This document shows, in pieces, positions 54,034-63,865 of a stretch of 64,000 nt of DNA (within the stretch, counting starts at the first letter, position 1; each line of letters opens with the position of its first letter). The DNA is from Acetobacterium sp965140355 (GTDB lineage: Bacteria; Bacillota; Clostridia; Eubacteriales; Eubacteriaceae). A program made the position numbers and the translations under genes. The stretch spans positions 1,364,001 to 1,428,000 of the forward strand of contig OZ223194.1 of the NCBI GenBank assembly GCA_965140355.1, given 5' to 3'. The notes beneath the pieces are model-generated. The model was given only the letters and a program-made list of their open reading frames with translations. It ran no database searches and was not told where the DNA came from.

Positions 54034-56097
54034 ATGAAAACACCATGTAATAAATGTGGGAAGACAATCGGTTTTTTTGACAGAAATTATAAAATAGATA
54101 ATGAAAAATTGAATATAAGATACGAAGTTCTTTGTGGAGAATGCCATACTGGTTTAAAAAGAGGCATTGAAAAACTCGAAGATATGTATCAATGGATGAT
54201 TAACAATCTTAAAAAAAATAAAGATGTTCAAAATAATGGAATGGTTTCAGTTGAAGCGGATTTGCTTATTCTTTTAGCGGTTGAAGCTCTTTTTTCGGTT
54301 GCTCCCGACTATTATGAATTGGATTCACCACTTAACCAGACCTTCATCCGGGCGAAAGAAGGTCGGGGCATTGATCGGCAACGGGATATTGTGCGAATCG
54401 TGCACATCCTCCTGCTTTATGGGTTTGAAATAAACTTAAAAGAGCAGGGGTTGGATTCAACGCGAAACTTTGTTGCTTATATGATTCAAAACGAACAATT
54501 TCTGGAAGAAGTGGAAGTTAATTGTGGAGCCGAAGATGAACTGATAAAAGCTAATGTGTTCTTGAGTCGGAGAGGGCTGATCATCGATACTTTTGATAAT
54601 CCTAAATTGATTTATATTTCGATTCCCAGCGATTTATTAGTGGATTATCAGGTTGAATCGTCTGAAATTATTAATGAAGTGATTTTGAAAAATGTTTTTT
54701 ATCCGTGGGATAAGAAAAAAAAGATTGTTTTAACGCTCGTTTCGGAGAGCCTTTTATTTGCGGTGGCCACAGCTATTGATCGTTTCAATCAGAAGACCGG
54801 GAAGCTTCAAGAAAAGCTTAAAAAAGATAGCCTAGAATATTTTAATAGTCGGGTTGTAAAAGATTTAGAGAAAATAAAACCGGGCGAATTTATTGAAGCA
54901 ATCCATCTGGATTGTTTGCTTTTATGTATTGTTAAAAATTTAAAAAGTCAGAAAATGTTTTCGATGGAAGCATTATTTGATCCCAAAGGAACAACGATTG
55001 AATTGCTTTGGGCTTATTATCGCCAAAATTTGCGAAATATGGGAATTGATAATAGTGAAAAAATAGTAACTTATCTGCTTAAAAATTGTCTTTATACCGA
55101 AGGTTTTCATATTAAACATGGTAATAAACCCAGTGATAAAGGGTGGGGATTTTTTACGACCAAAGGTTATATTATTTATTTCAAACGTAGCCGGCAAGTG
55201 TTTTTTATTTATACCGAAACATTCCCGAATGCTCTTTATCACCCCTGCAATCGCGTTTTCTATGAAGGCAAACAATATTTGCAGCTCGTGATGAATAATG
55301 GACGAAATTTGGGTGAGGAGCAACATGAACTGGATGAATTGATTTTTTATAGTGATGAACCCGAGACGATTGCGCAAATGGAGCGTTTTTTTGAACGCCA
55401 TAACCTCTATTATCAAATGGAAACCTTTCTCAAAAAACAGAAAGAAGTGCAGCGAAAACGGGAAAAATATTTGCAGGTTCAGCGTATTATCAATCACATT
55501 TTTAATGACTTTGGATTTATGCCATATTGTATTTATGATGAATGGTTTGTGATTCAAAATGAACTTAAAGCAGATGATGTTTTGTTAAATAAGCTGATTG
55601 ATACCGATGCCGGTCTTAGAAAAAACTATACCTTGGGTCAAATTACTTATGCCCCTAAAATTATTGAAGCGTTTAACCGTGGAGCCCAAGAAGTTCAACG
55701 ATCATTGAATATCGTTGAAGATTCGGTGGCGAAAGCGATCTTATGGGTGGCCTTTAAGGACTCGGTGACCGAAACCTTATCTCAGGAGTGGGTTCGCATC
55801 GCTGGTGAAATTTTGGATAAAGAGGATAATGCGCTGTCAGCATTTTTTAAATATGTTAATCTTAAAAATATTGAACCGGACAAAGTTTATTTTATGGGAT
55901 TATTTATTTATCATCTGATGGAACGGGAAGTGCTTCAATCAGATAACTTTTTGGAAAATTATGAAGGTGCGGTGCGGATCTTTTTGGAATGCCGACGCGT
56001 TATTGAAGAGCCTGAATATCAAGGGACGATGCTACCGATGGATGAACTTCTGGAATCCGCGTTTCCAAAGAAAAAAATAGAAAAAAGCAACCTTTAG
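54034..56097 (+). CDS. Large protein with N-terminal zinc-ribbon-like motif, function unknown
   Basis: A 687-residue soluble protein. The first 37 residues contain CNKCG (Cys5, 8) and CGEC (Cys34, 37), which could bind zinc. The rest is mostly helical with hydrophobic patches but no membrane span and no motif I recognise. A short coil (about 470-490, with QKEVQRKREK) divides it in two. A TATAAT lies at 53947-53952; the ribosome site is AGGGAAGG. The response-regulator gene starts 12 bases downstream, so it is probably co-transcribed with a two-component system. Its function could be a sensor, adaptor or effector for that system, but nothing in the sequence decides this. Confidence 0.55.
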   Translation: MKTPCNKCGKTIGFFDRNYKIDNEKLNIRYEVLCGECHTGLKRGIEKLEDMYQWMINNLKKNKDVQNNGMVSVEADLLILLAVEALFSVAPDYYELDSPLNQTFIRAKEGRGIDRQRDIVRIVHILLLYGFEINLKEQGLDSTRNFVAYMIQNEQFLEEVEVNCGAEDELIKANVFLSRRGLIIDTFDNPKLIYISIPSDLLVDYQVESSEIINEVILKNVFYPWDKKKKIVLTLVSESLLFAVATAIDRFNQKTGKLQEKLKKDSLEYFNSRVVKDLEKIKPGEFIEAIHLDCLLLCIVKNLKSQKMFSMEALFDPKGTTIELLWAYYRQNLRNMGIDNSEKIVTYLLKNCLYTEGFHIKHGNKPSDKGWGFFTTKGYIIYFKRSRQVFFIYTETFPNALYHPCNRVFYEGKQYLQLVMNNGRNLGEEQHELDELIFYSDEPETIAQMERFFERHNLYYQMETFLKKQKEVQRKREKYLQVQRIINHIFNDFGFMPYCIYDEWFVIQNELKADDVLLNKLIDTDAGLRKNYTLGQITYAPKIIEAFNRGAQEVQRSLNIVEDSVAKAILWVAFKDSVTETLSQEWVRIAGEILDKEDNALSAFFKYVNLKNIEPDKVYFMGLFIYHLMEREVLQSDNFLENYEGAVRIFLECRRVIEEPEYQGTMLPMDELLESAFPKKKIEKSNL

Positions 56098-56109
56098 AGG
56101 AGAGAAATC

Positions 56110-56793
56110 ATGCGTGTTCTTTTAGTAGAGGATGAAAAACCATTGGCAGCGGCACTGGGCAAAATTTTTGAAAAAAATAAAATATTGATTGATGTTGTTA
56201 ATGATGGGATTGAAGGCAAATTGCTGAGCGAAAATGATGTCTATGATGTGATTATACTGGATATTATGCTGCCAGGGATGTCTGGTTTGGAGATCTTGAA
56301 AGAGATCAGAGCAGCTGGGAAAAATGTCCCCATTCTATTGTTAACGGCTAAAGATGATACCAAAGACAAGGTCAACGGATTAAATATGGGAGCCGATGAT
56401 TATCTGGTTAAACCGTTCGTGACAGAAGAGTTGATTGCCAGAGTAAGGGCTTTGGGGCGCCGGCCTTGGGAAGTTTATCAGGATAACGTCATTCATTTTG
56501 CAAATATCTCCCTGAATATTAATTCTGGCGAATTGTATGTTGATGATGTTTTAAACCGACTAACCGCCAAAGAAGCACAATTACTGGAGATGTTTATTAG
56601 GAATCCGGGAATGACTATTTCGAAAGAACAAATTTTGGATCGAATTTGGGGAATTGAAAGCATGGCGATGGAAAATAGCGTTGAAATATACGTGCATTAT
56701 TTGAGGAAAAAGCTGGAGACATCCCAAACTTATATTAAGACGATCCGGGGGTTGGGTTATGTTTTAAAGGAGCGGGAGAATGCTAAGCCTTAA
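56110..56793 (+). CDS. OmpR/PhoB-family response regulator
   Basis: A 227-residue regulator with AGAGGAGAG before ATG 56110. Receiver domain: VEDEKP, phospho-Asp in VIILDIMLPGMSG near residue 51, YLVKPF. The winged helix ends IYVHYLRKKLETSQTYIKTIRGLGYVLKERE. It overlaps its kinase gene by 14 bases and follows the unknown 687-residue protein gene. Confidence 0.95.
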   Translation: MRVLLVEDEKPLAAALGKIFEKNKILIDVVNDGIEGKLLSENDVYDVIILDIMLPGMSGLEILKEIRAAGKNVPILLLTAKDDTKDKVNGLNMGADDYLVKPFVTEELIARVRALGRRPWEVYQDNVIHFANISLNINSGELYVDDVLNRLTAKEAQLLEMFIRNPGMTISKEQILDRIWGIESMAMENSVEIYVHYLRKKLETSQTYIKTIRGLGYVLKERENAKP

Positions 56794-58096
56794 TAAGCTT
56801 CGGATCAATCTTACCCTTATGAATACAGGAGTCCTGATTGGGCTCCTATTATTTATTTCTATTTTTTTATATGTCGCCTTGAGCATGGATGTTGAGACGA
56901 ATGTCAATAACAACCTTAAAATATACTGTTCTCAACTAGCCAACGAAGTGGAATATTTAGAGCGGCTGGAAGCCGGGCAAGCGGTTACCGAAGAAGAGGA
57001 GCAGGGGTATTTTGAGTATACCCGAAGCCTTGTTCAAAACAATATCTCCTATGTTATTTTTGATCAACAATTTAGAGTGTTAGACCAATCCTACTCATTA
57101 CCCTTAGAAGAAGAAAAACTTGTTGGAATTTCAAAACATTATTTTGGAAAAAACAACGAAAAATACTTAATCAGCGATTATAAGCAAAACGATCGCGAAT
57201 ATAAGATTTGCACTTATATGGTAATTAATAAAAATGGCGAAATGAAAATTGTTCAATCGATGAAAAATATGGCTTCGGAGCGGTCGCTGTTAGGAAATGC
57301 CCAGGAATTAGTTGGATTTACAGTCCTGATTGGGGCTTCGTTATCTTTTTTAGGGGGGTATTTTCTATCTGGCCGTTCACTGATTCCGATCAAAAAAAGT
57401 GTTGAACGCCAACAGGAATTTTTAGCCGATGCTTCCCATGAACTAAGAACGCCAATCGCCGTTATTAAGACCAATCTGGAAGTTGTTAAAGCCAGTACCG
57501 ATGAGAGTGTCGAAAGTCAGATCATGTGGATTAATAACGCTTACGACGAGGTTCAGTGGATGCAGCATATTGTTGAAGACCTGATGTTTTTGGCGCGGGC
57601 GGATTCTGGGAATATGGTGGTGCAACGAGAAGCGATTGACTTGAATTATCTAATTCGGGTCGTTTGTGAAAAAATGGCGCCAATCGCCGGAAAAAAGGGC
57701 ATTAAGTTTATTAATAAACTCGAAGAAAATTTGAAAATTGATGGCGATGAAAAACAAATCACGCAATTAATTGTGATTCTGTTAGATAATGCGATTAAGT
57801 ATAGTAATAAAAATACGACGATTCGAGTCATTGGAAAAAATACGATTTCAGGAGTGATGGTGGAAGTGATTGATCAAGGAATTGGAATTCCCCAAGATGA
57901 GATTAATCGCGTGACCCAACGTTTTTACCGGGTGGATAAAGCCCGCTCGCGAACGGAAGGTGGAACGGGATTGGGATTATCGATTGCTAATTGGATTGTT
58001 AATGAACATCATGCCGGGATGATTATTGAAAGTGAAGAAAAAAAAGGAACCAAAATTATCTTGAATTTTGATCGAGGAGGCGAAAAAAGTGAGTAG
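56780..58096 (+). CDS. Sensor histidine kinase
   Basis: A 438-residue kinase. Helix 1 (about 12-36) and helix 2 (about 172-195) enclose a sensor domain of about 135 residues. The dimerisation motif ADASHELRTPIAVIK, N-box LLDNAIKYSNK, DQGIGIP, RFYRVDKARS and GGTGLGLSIA are all intact. It overlaps the regulator by 14 bases at its start and the alcohol dehydrogenase by eight at its end, so three genes are translated together. Confidence 0.95.
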   Translation: MLSLNKLRINLTLMNTGVLIGLLLFISIFLYVALSMDVETNVNNNLKIYCSQLANEVEYLERLEAGQAVTEEEEQGYFEYTRSLVQNNISYVIFDQQFRVLDQSYSLPLEEEKLVGISKHYFGKNNEKYLISDYKQNDREYKICTYMVINKNGEMKIVQSMKNMASERSLLGNAQELVGFTVLIGASLSFLGGYFLSGRSLIPIKKSVERQQEFLADASHELRTPIAVIKTNLEVVKASTDESVESQIMWINNAYDEVQWMQHIVEDLMFLARADSGNMVVQREAIDLNYLIRVVCEKMAPIAGKKGIKFINKLEENLKIDGDEKQITQLIVILLDNAIKYSNKNTTIRVIGKNTISGVMVEVIDQGIGIPQDEINRVTQRFYRVDKARSRTEGGTGLGLSIANWIVNEHHAGMIIESEEKKGTKIILNFDRGGEKSE

Positions 58097-59222
58097 TTTA
58101 AAATTTTATGGAGACGAGATTATTACTGGACCGGGGACATTAAAGACGATTCCGGATATTGTTGGACAACGGGTTGTGATTGTAACCGGAAAGTCGGCGT
58201 TATTTAAAAATGGAACTATTAGCCGGATCGAGACGTTGTTACAAGCAAAAAATAAAGTTTACGATATTATCGGTGGCATTGGGGCAAACCCCAGTGTTGC
58301 CGATGTGGAAGCTGGGCTAATCAAGATGAACGGTTTTAATCCCGATACGGTTATTGCCATTGGGGGAGGATCGGTTTTAGATGCGGCTAAAGTGATGACG
58401 TTGATGTGTGAGTATCCGGAATTGACGATTACCGCAATTAGAAACGGTAAAGCTCCACAGAAAAGGGAACGCATCAAGTTAATTGCAGTGCCGTCAACAT
58501 CGGGAACGGCTTCAGAAGTGACCCGCGCGGCAGTTATTACATACACCCAGGAAAACATTAAAATCGGACTAAAAACAAAGGCTTTTATTCCCGATATTGC
58601 TATTTTAGATGGCGAACTGACGTTATCAATGCCCCAAAATGTGATGGCAGATTCGGGAATGGATGCCTTAACCCATGGTCTGGAAGCCTACATTAATAAA
58701 AACGCAGATGACTTTACTAAAACAATGGCAAAAGGCGCGGTGGCAGGATTACTTAAATATCTTCGTCAATCGTTTGAAACGGGGGATCTAAATAGTCGCC
58801 AACACGTTCATAATTTTCAATGTTTGGCTGGCTTTGCTTTTCAAAACGCCGGTTTGGGGATGGATCATGGGATTGCACACGCCTTTGGCGGCCGTTTTGG
58901 AACCAGTCACGGACTGCTTAATGCCATTGCCTTGCCTTATGTGTTGGAATATAATCAAAACGATCCCCAAGTTAAAGCAGATCTAGCACAGTTATCTCGG
59001 GAAATTGGAAAAGATATTATTGAAGAAATAAAAGATCTCAATAAAACCTTTAAGATTCCATCATCTTTTCAAGCGGCGGGAATAATAGAATCCGAATTTA
59101 TCGAAAATTACGATGAGCTGTTGCAAAATTCGTTAATGGGTTCGACGCAAAGAAATCCGATAAAGATGGATGCAGCAGAAATGGATCAGGTTTTAAAAAA
59201 TATTTATTATGGCAAAAATTAG
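58089..59222 (+). CDS. Class III iron-containing alcohol dehydrogenase
   Basis: A 377-residue enzyme from GTG 58089, with GAGGAGG (58074-58080) ahead of it; the frame upstream of this is in the kinase gene. The nucleotide loop AIGGGSVLDAAKVM and PSTSGTASEVTRAAVI are followed by metal ligands in DALTHGLEAY and GLGMDHGIAHAFGGRFGTSHG. It reversibly reduces aldehydes to alcohols with NAD(P)H. Being translationally linked to a two-component system is unusual and suggests its production is sensed and adjusted with the system. Confidence 0.93.
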   Translation: MSSLKFYGDEIITGPGTLKTIPDIVGQRVVIVTGKSALFKNGTISRIETLLQAKNKVYDIIGGIGANPSVADVEAGLIKMNGFNPDTVIAIGGGSVLDAAKVMTLMCEYPELTITAIRNGKAPQKRERIKLIAVPSTSGTASEVTRAAVITYTQENIKIGLKTKAFIPDIAILDGELTLSMPQNVMADSGMDALTHGLEAYINKNADDFTKTMAKGAVAGLLKYLRQSFETGDLNSRQHVHNFQCLAGFAFQNAGLGMDHGIAHAFGGRFGTSHGLLNAIALPYVLEYNQNDPQVKADLAQLSREIGKDIIEEIKDLNKTFKIPSSFQAAGIIESEFIENYDELLQNSLMGSTQRNPIKMDAAEMDQVLKNIYYGKN

Positions 59223-59309
59223 ATTAATAATTAAAACAAATTAGGTGATTGTAAAATTCACAACATAACTGCAAATGATCTTGATTGATAATTAACGCAA
59301 TTCCGGTAG

Positions 59310-59504
59310 CCATTACATCGCACGGGAAATGGAGCGTTCGGCGTCAAATTGATCAAACATAAGCATTATTGCGGCGGTAAAAGTTTTAAAGCAGCAACCA
59401 GAGGTTTAAAAGAGAAATCCGGCGGCTGGGGTGAACCTTTTATGGCAATGACCAATGCAGGTTGTGGTAGTTTGACAATTGGCCAAACTGAAAAAAATAT
59501 TTAG
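59310..59504 (+). pseudogene. Possible remnant of a coding gene, unrecognised
   Basis: In the 290-base gap before pcrA one frame is open from 59310 to TAG 59502-59504. It reads like protein: HYCGGKSFKAATRGL, then SGGWGEPFMAMTNAGC, then GSLTIGQTEKNI. There is no ATG with a ribosome site; TTG 59349 is a weak choice, and TAG lies at 59307-59309. It could be the tail of a decayed gene or a small peptide. The family is not recognised. Confidence 0.25.
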
Positions 59505-59512
59505 GAGAATTC

Positions 59513-61720
59513 ATGAGTTTATTAGACGGTTTAAACAGTCGGCAACGGGAAGCAGCAGAAACCACAGAAGGACCATTATTAATCCTGGCGGGAGCCGGAT
59601 CAGGAAAAACACGAACCATTATCCATCGAATTGCCCATATCATTGAAACGGAACGGGCCTGGCCATCACAAATCCTGGCCATTACCTTTACTAATAAAGC
59701 CGCCGGGGAAATGCGGGAACGTATTGCCAAAATGAATATTCAGGACAGTAAGCGGATTTGGATGGCAACATTTCACGCCATGTGTGCACGAATCATGCGA
59801 ACGCATAGCCAATGGTTAGGTTACGACGATAATTTTGTTATTTATGACACGGATGACCAGAAACGTTTATATAAAAGTTTGATCAAAGAATTAGGATTGA
59901 ATGATAAATACTTTACCAGCCAATTTTTAAGCGGGGAAATTTCCACGGCCAAAAATAACTTTATCAGTCCCGAAGCTTATAGCAAAGAAAATAGCGGTGA
60001 TTTCAGAAAAGAAAAGGTCGGTAGCTATTATAAACGCTACCAGGAAAGTTTAAAGGCAAATAATGCCATGGATTTTGATGACCTTATCTATAATACGCTG
60101 GTTTTATTTAAAGGTTTTCCAGAAATTTTGGAACAATATCAAAATCGTTTTAAATATATTATGGTTGATGAATATCAAGATACCAACCATAGCCAATATG
60201 AACTGGTCAATATGCTGGCGGCTAAAAATAAAAATATTTGCGTCTGCGGTGATGATGATCAGAGTATTTACGGATGGCGGGGCGCTGATATCAGCAATAT
60301 CCTTGATTTTGAAAAAGATTATACCAATGCCAAGGTTGTCAAACTGGAAGAAAATTACCGTTCCACCCAGACCATTTTGGATTGTGCCAATGGCGTAATC
60401 GTCAGAAATACCGGTCGTAAAGAAAAGGCCTTATGGACGAACAATGCTGGTGACGAAAAGATCATGATCTCATCATTTAACCAGGGTTATGATGAGGCCC
60501 GCTTCGTTGTTGATGAAATTAACGATAATATTGCCAAAGGAAATGGCATTTATGGTGATTTTGCGATTCTTTATCGGACAAATGCCCAGTCCCGATTATT
60601 CGAAGAAGCGCTGATGCGGGCCGGGTTGCCTTATCAGTTAATCGGGGGAACCGGGTTTTATTCGCGGGTCGAAATTAAAGATACCATCGCATATTTAAAT
60701 GTGCTTAGTAATCCCAAAGATAATATGGGCTTTATGCGAATTGTCAATGTTCCCAAACGGGGGATTGGATCAGCAACCATTGAAAAAATAGCCGAGTACG
60801 CTAATTTTAAAAGTTTCAGTTTAATGGAGGCATTTCACCATGTCGAAGAAATTCCAGAGTTAAGTCCCAGTGTCAAAAATAAGGTTCGAGCGTTTAGTGA
60901 TTTAATGAAAACACTCGAAAAGATCCAGGAAACGGCGAGTTTAAGCGAACTGATTGCGGCCGTGATTGAAAAAACCGGATATCTTAATATGCTGGAAACC
61001 GGAAAAATGGATAAAGGTGAAAGCCGCTTAGAAAACCTTCAGGAGTTATTATCTTCGGCAGCTGATTTTGAAAAAAATAGCGATGATCAAAGTTTGAGTG
61101 CATATTTAGAAACGGTTGCTTTGTCTTCAGAAACCGATAAATACGATGGTGATGAAGGAAAAGTGTTGTTAATGACGCTTCATAACGCTAAAGGACTGGA
61201 ATTTCCGATTGTTTTTATTCCGGGATTGGAAGAAGGAATTTTCCCGCATGGACGAGCCCTGGATTCGCCAGAAGATATTGAAGAGGAACGGCGGATTTGT
61301 TATGTTGGCATTACCCGGGCGATGAAACGTCTTTATTTGTCATGGGCCGCCGAAAGAACCCTGTATGGACGGCGCCAGATACAAAGCCCATCACGGTTTT
61401 TAAAAGAAATGCCGGATGAAGTTTGCGTTGAAAACAAGCAACGTTACGAACGTAAACCGGAAATTGATGTTGAAACAAAGAAAAACAAAACCTTTTCAGA
61501 GCGAGTGACGCAGTCAAAAGTAGCCATTCGTCGAAATAATTCGCACGCGGTTAATCATCATATCAACCAAGTTGAAAATACTTTTGGGTTAACAGACAAA
61601 GTGAAACATAAAAAGTTTGGAATTGGCACCGTTGTTGAAGTTAAAAATAATATGATCTCGGTGGCTTTCCCGGGGGTTGGAATAAAGAAAATGGACCCTA
61701 CTTTTGTTGAAAAAGCCTAG
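59513..61720 (+). CDS. pcrA: ATP-dependent DNA helicase PcrA/UvrD
   Basis: A 735-residue SF1A helicase with AGGAGAATTC before ATG 59513. Walker A is AGAGSGKT (about 27-34). TFTNKAAGEM, VDEYQDTN, DDQSIYGWRGA, LEENYRSTQTI, LMTLHNAKGLEFP and ITRAMKRLYLSWA are helicase motifs Ia to VI in order. The C-terminal 60 residues hold the RNA-polymerase-binding Tudor-like part (DKVKHKKFGIGTVVEV). It works in nucleotide excision repair and replication conflicts. The ligase gene follows, as in many Firmicutes. Confidence 0.96.
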   Translation: MSLLDGLNSRQREAAETTEGPLLILAGAGSGKTRTIIHRIAHIIETERAWPSQILAITFTNKAAGEMRERIAKMNIQDSKRIWMATFHAMCARIMRTHSQWLGYDDNFVIYDTDDQKRLYKSLIKELGLNDKYFTSQFLSGEISTAKNNFISPEAYSKENSGDFRKEKVGSYYKRYQESLKANNAMDFDDLIYNTLVLFKGFPEILEQYQNRFKYIMVDEYQDTNHSQYELVNMLAAKNKNICVCGDDDQSIYGWRGADISNILDFEKDYTNAKVVKLEENYRSTQTILDCANGVIVRNTGRKEKALWTNNAGDEKIMISSFNQGYDEARFVVDEINDNIAKGNGIYGDFAILYRTNAQSRLFEEALMRAGLPYQLIGGTGFYSRVEIKDTIAYLNVLSNPKDNMGFMRIVNVPKRGIGSATIEKIAEYANFKSFSLMEAFHHVEEIPELSPSVKNKVRAFSDLMKTLEKIQETASLSELIAAVIEKTGYLNMLETGKMDKGESRLENLQELLSSAADFEKNSDDQSLSAYLETVALSSETDKYDGDEGKVLLMTLHNAKGLEFPIVFIPGLEEGIFPHGRALDSPEDIEEERRICYVGITRAMKRLYLSWAAERTLYGRRQIQSPSRFLKEMPDEVCVENKQRYERKPEIDVETKKNKTFSERVTQSKVAIRRNNSHAVNHHINQVENTFGLTDKVKHKKFGIGTVVEVKNNMISVAFPGVGIKKMDPTFVEKA

Positions 61721-61759
61721 TGATCAAGTACCTAAGTTTTTAAAGGATTGGAAACGAAC

Positions 61760-63751
61760 ATGAGTGGAACTCAAATTGAAGCATTAAGAAAAAAAATTGA
61801 TAATTATAATCGTGCTTATTATCAAAATGATCAGCCGATCGTGTCGGATTATGAATATGATCGATGCCTGCAGGAACTGATTGCTCTAGAAACGGCACAT
61901 CCTGAATTAATCACACCCGATTCGCCAACCCAACGGGTTGGCGGCAGTCCCTCCGAGAGTTTTAATAAGGTGATCTATAGCCGCCCCAAACTTAGTTTGA
62001 GCAATGCTTTTGAGGCGGGCGATCTGCGTGATTTTGACCGCCGGGTGCGGCAAACCTGTCCCGCAGCAAGCTATGTGGTGGAATATAAATTTGACGGTTT
62101 AACGGTGGTTTTAAATTACGAGAAGGGGATGTTTGTTCAAGGCGCTACCCGTGGTGACGGTGCGGTTGGCGAAAATGTAACAACGAATCTGAAAACCATT
62201 CGGACCATTCCATTGCGGCTTGAAGAACCGCTAACGTTGGAGGTGCGGGGAGAAGTTTTTATGGCGAAAGCAGATTTTGAAAAACTCAATCAGCGCCGTT
62301 TGGAGCAGGGCGAGAGCCCTTTTGCTAATCCCCGAAATGCTGCCGCCGGTTCGTTAAGACAACTGGACCCTAAACTTACGGCTGCCCGACCGCTGGATAT
62401 TTTTGTGTTTAATCTGGAATCGGCGGGGCGACCCGAACTTAAAACCCATGTTGAAACGCTTAGCTACTTAAAAAAGCAGGGCTTTAAAACCAGTGTTGTT
62501 AAGACTTTTGATGGGATTGAAGCAATCATTGATTATTGTCAGTTGATGGAAGTAGAAAGAAGAAAGCTGCCGTTTGAAATTGACGGGTTAGTGATTAAGG
62601 TAAATGAACTGTCGTTTCGCGAAACCTTGGGAAACACGACTAAAAGTCCCCGTTGGGCGATTGCTTATAAGTTTGCCCCTGATCAGTCTATAACCACCGT
62701 TGATGCCATTACGGTTCAGGTTGGCAGAACTGGGGCTTTAACGCCGGTAGCCGAGCTGACACCGGTTTTACTGGCAGGATCAGTGATTAGTCGGGCAACC
62801 TTGCATAATGAAGATAATATTAAGGAAAAAGATATTCGCATTGGTGATTCGGTGGTGATCCAGAAAGCTGGCGATGTGATCCCTGAAGTTGATCATGTGG
62901 TAACGGAAAAACGAACCGGCAGCGAAGTCATTTTTCAAATGCCGAAAAAATGTCCGGTTTGTGGTGAACCAACCTTTCGAATTGAAGGGGAAGCGGTGAC
63001 TAAATGTTTGAATATGGCCTGTCCGGCCCAGGTTTTCCGAAAGCTGGTTCATTTTACTTCCCGCGATGCGATGAACATTGAAGGTTTGGGACCTGGTGTA
63101 TTGCGATTATTAATGGATCAACAACTGGTGATCAATCCGATTGATATTTATCATCTTGATGCCCACAAAGAAAAGTTAGTTACGCTTGAAAAGATGGGTG
63201 AAAAATCGGTCGAGAATCTTTTGACCGGGATTGAAGAATCAAAAAAACGTGAATTATCACGGCTGATTTTTGGCTTAGGCATTCCCTTGGTGGGTGCCAG
63301 AGGGGCGAAAATTTTAGCGGAACATTATGGTATTATGACAAAAATTATGCAAGCACAAGTCGCAGACCTGAAAGAAATTTTTGAGATTGGGGAAAAAATG
63401 GCGACTGAAATTGTTGATTTTTTTCAGACCCCAACCAATATCGAAATCATTAACGGACTGGCGGCCGCGGGCCTGAATATGGTTCAGGAAACGCGATTGG
63501 ATTCCCAGACTTTGGCGGGAAAAACCTTTGTTTTCACCGGAACATTGCCGACTCTGGATCGACGAGAAGCCAAAGCGTTAATCGAAACCAATGGCGGAAA
63601 AGTATCGTCCAGTGTCAGTAAAAAAACCGATTATCTATTGTCAGGAGAAAAATCTGGCTCTAAACAAACGAAAGCTCAGGAACTGGGAATTGCAATAATT
63701 AATGAAGAACAGTTTTTAGCCCTTGTCACCAGTGGTAAAGTTGATTTATAA
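61760..63751 (+). CDS. ligA: NAD-dependent DNA ligase
   Basis: A 663-residue ligase. ATG 61760 has AAAGGATTGGAAA at a good distance; the in-frame TTG 61748 falls inside it. The adenylated lysine is Lys110 in EYKFDGLTV. The OB fold follows, then a zinc finger with Cys398, 401, 416 and 421, then helix-hairpin-helix repeats and a BRCT domain at the end (about 585-663, KTFVFTGTLPTLDRREAKALI). All parts of a full LigA are present. It joins nicks in DNA replication and repair, in an operon-like arrangement with pcrA and gatC. Confidence 0.97.
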   Translation: MSGTQIEALRKKIDNYNRAYYQNDQPIVSDYEYDRCLQELIALETAHPELITPDSPTQRVGGSPSESFNKVIYSRPKLSLSNAFEAGDLRDFDRRVRQTCPAASYVVEYKFDGLTVVLNYEKGMFVQGATRGDGAVGENVTTNLKTIRTIPLRLEEPLTLEVRGEVFMAKADFEKLNQRRLEQGESPFANPRNAAAGSLRQLDPKLTAARPLDIFVFNLESAGRPELKTHVETLSYLKKQGFKTSVVKTFDGIEAIIDYCQLMEVERRKLPFEIDGLVIKVNELSFRETLGNTTKSPRWAIAYKFAPDQSITTVDAITVQVGRTGALTPVAELTPVLLAGSVISRATLHNEDNIKEKDIRIGDSVVIQKAGDVIPEVDHVVTEKRTGSEVIFQMPKKCPVCGEPTFRIEGEAVTKCLNMACPAQVFRKLVHFTSRDAMNIEGLGPGVLRLLMDQQLVINPIDIYHLDAHKEKLVTLEKMGEKSVENLLTGIEESKKRELSRLIFGLGIPLVGARGAKILAEHYGIMTKIMQAQVADLKEIFEIGEKMATEIVDFFQTPTNIEIINGLAAAGLNMVQETRLDSQTLAGKTFVFTGTLPTLDRREAKALIETNGGKVSSSVSKKTDYLLSGEKSGSKQTKAQELGIAIINEEQFLALVTSGKVDL

Positions 63752-63865
63752 TGAAGGGTGATTTTTAGAATCAGACTGACAACTCACGTTGTTAAAATAG
63801 AACACCAATAAAAGGATGCTAAAAACAAGCAGCAACCGCAAGAACAATAAAGAAAGGATAATAAG

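Noticed and set aside
54973..55557. 194-residue open frame on the minus strand
   Set aside because: It lies wholly antisense to the 687-residue gene, has no ribosome site and its composition (Ile/Phe/Asn-rich) mirrors the opposite strand.
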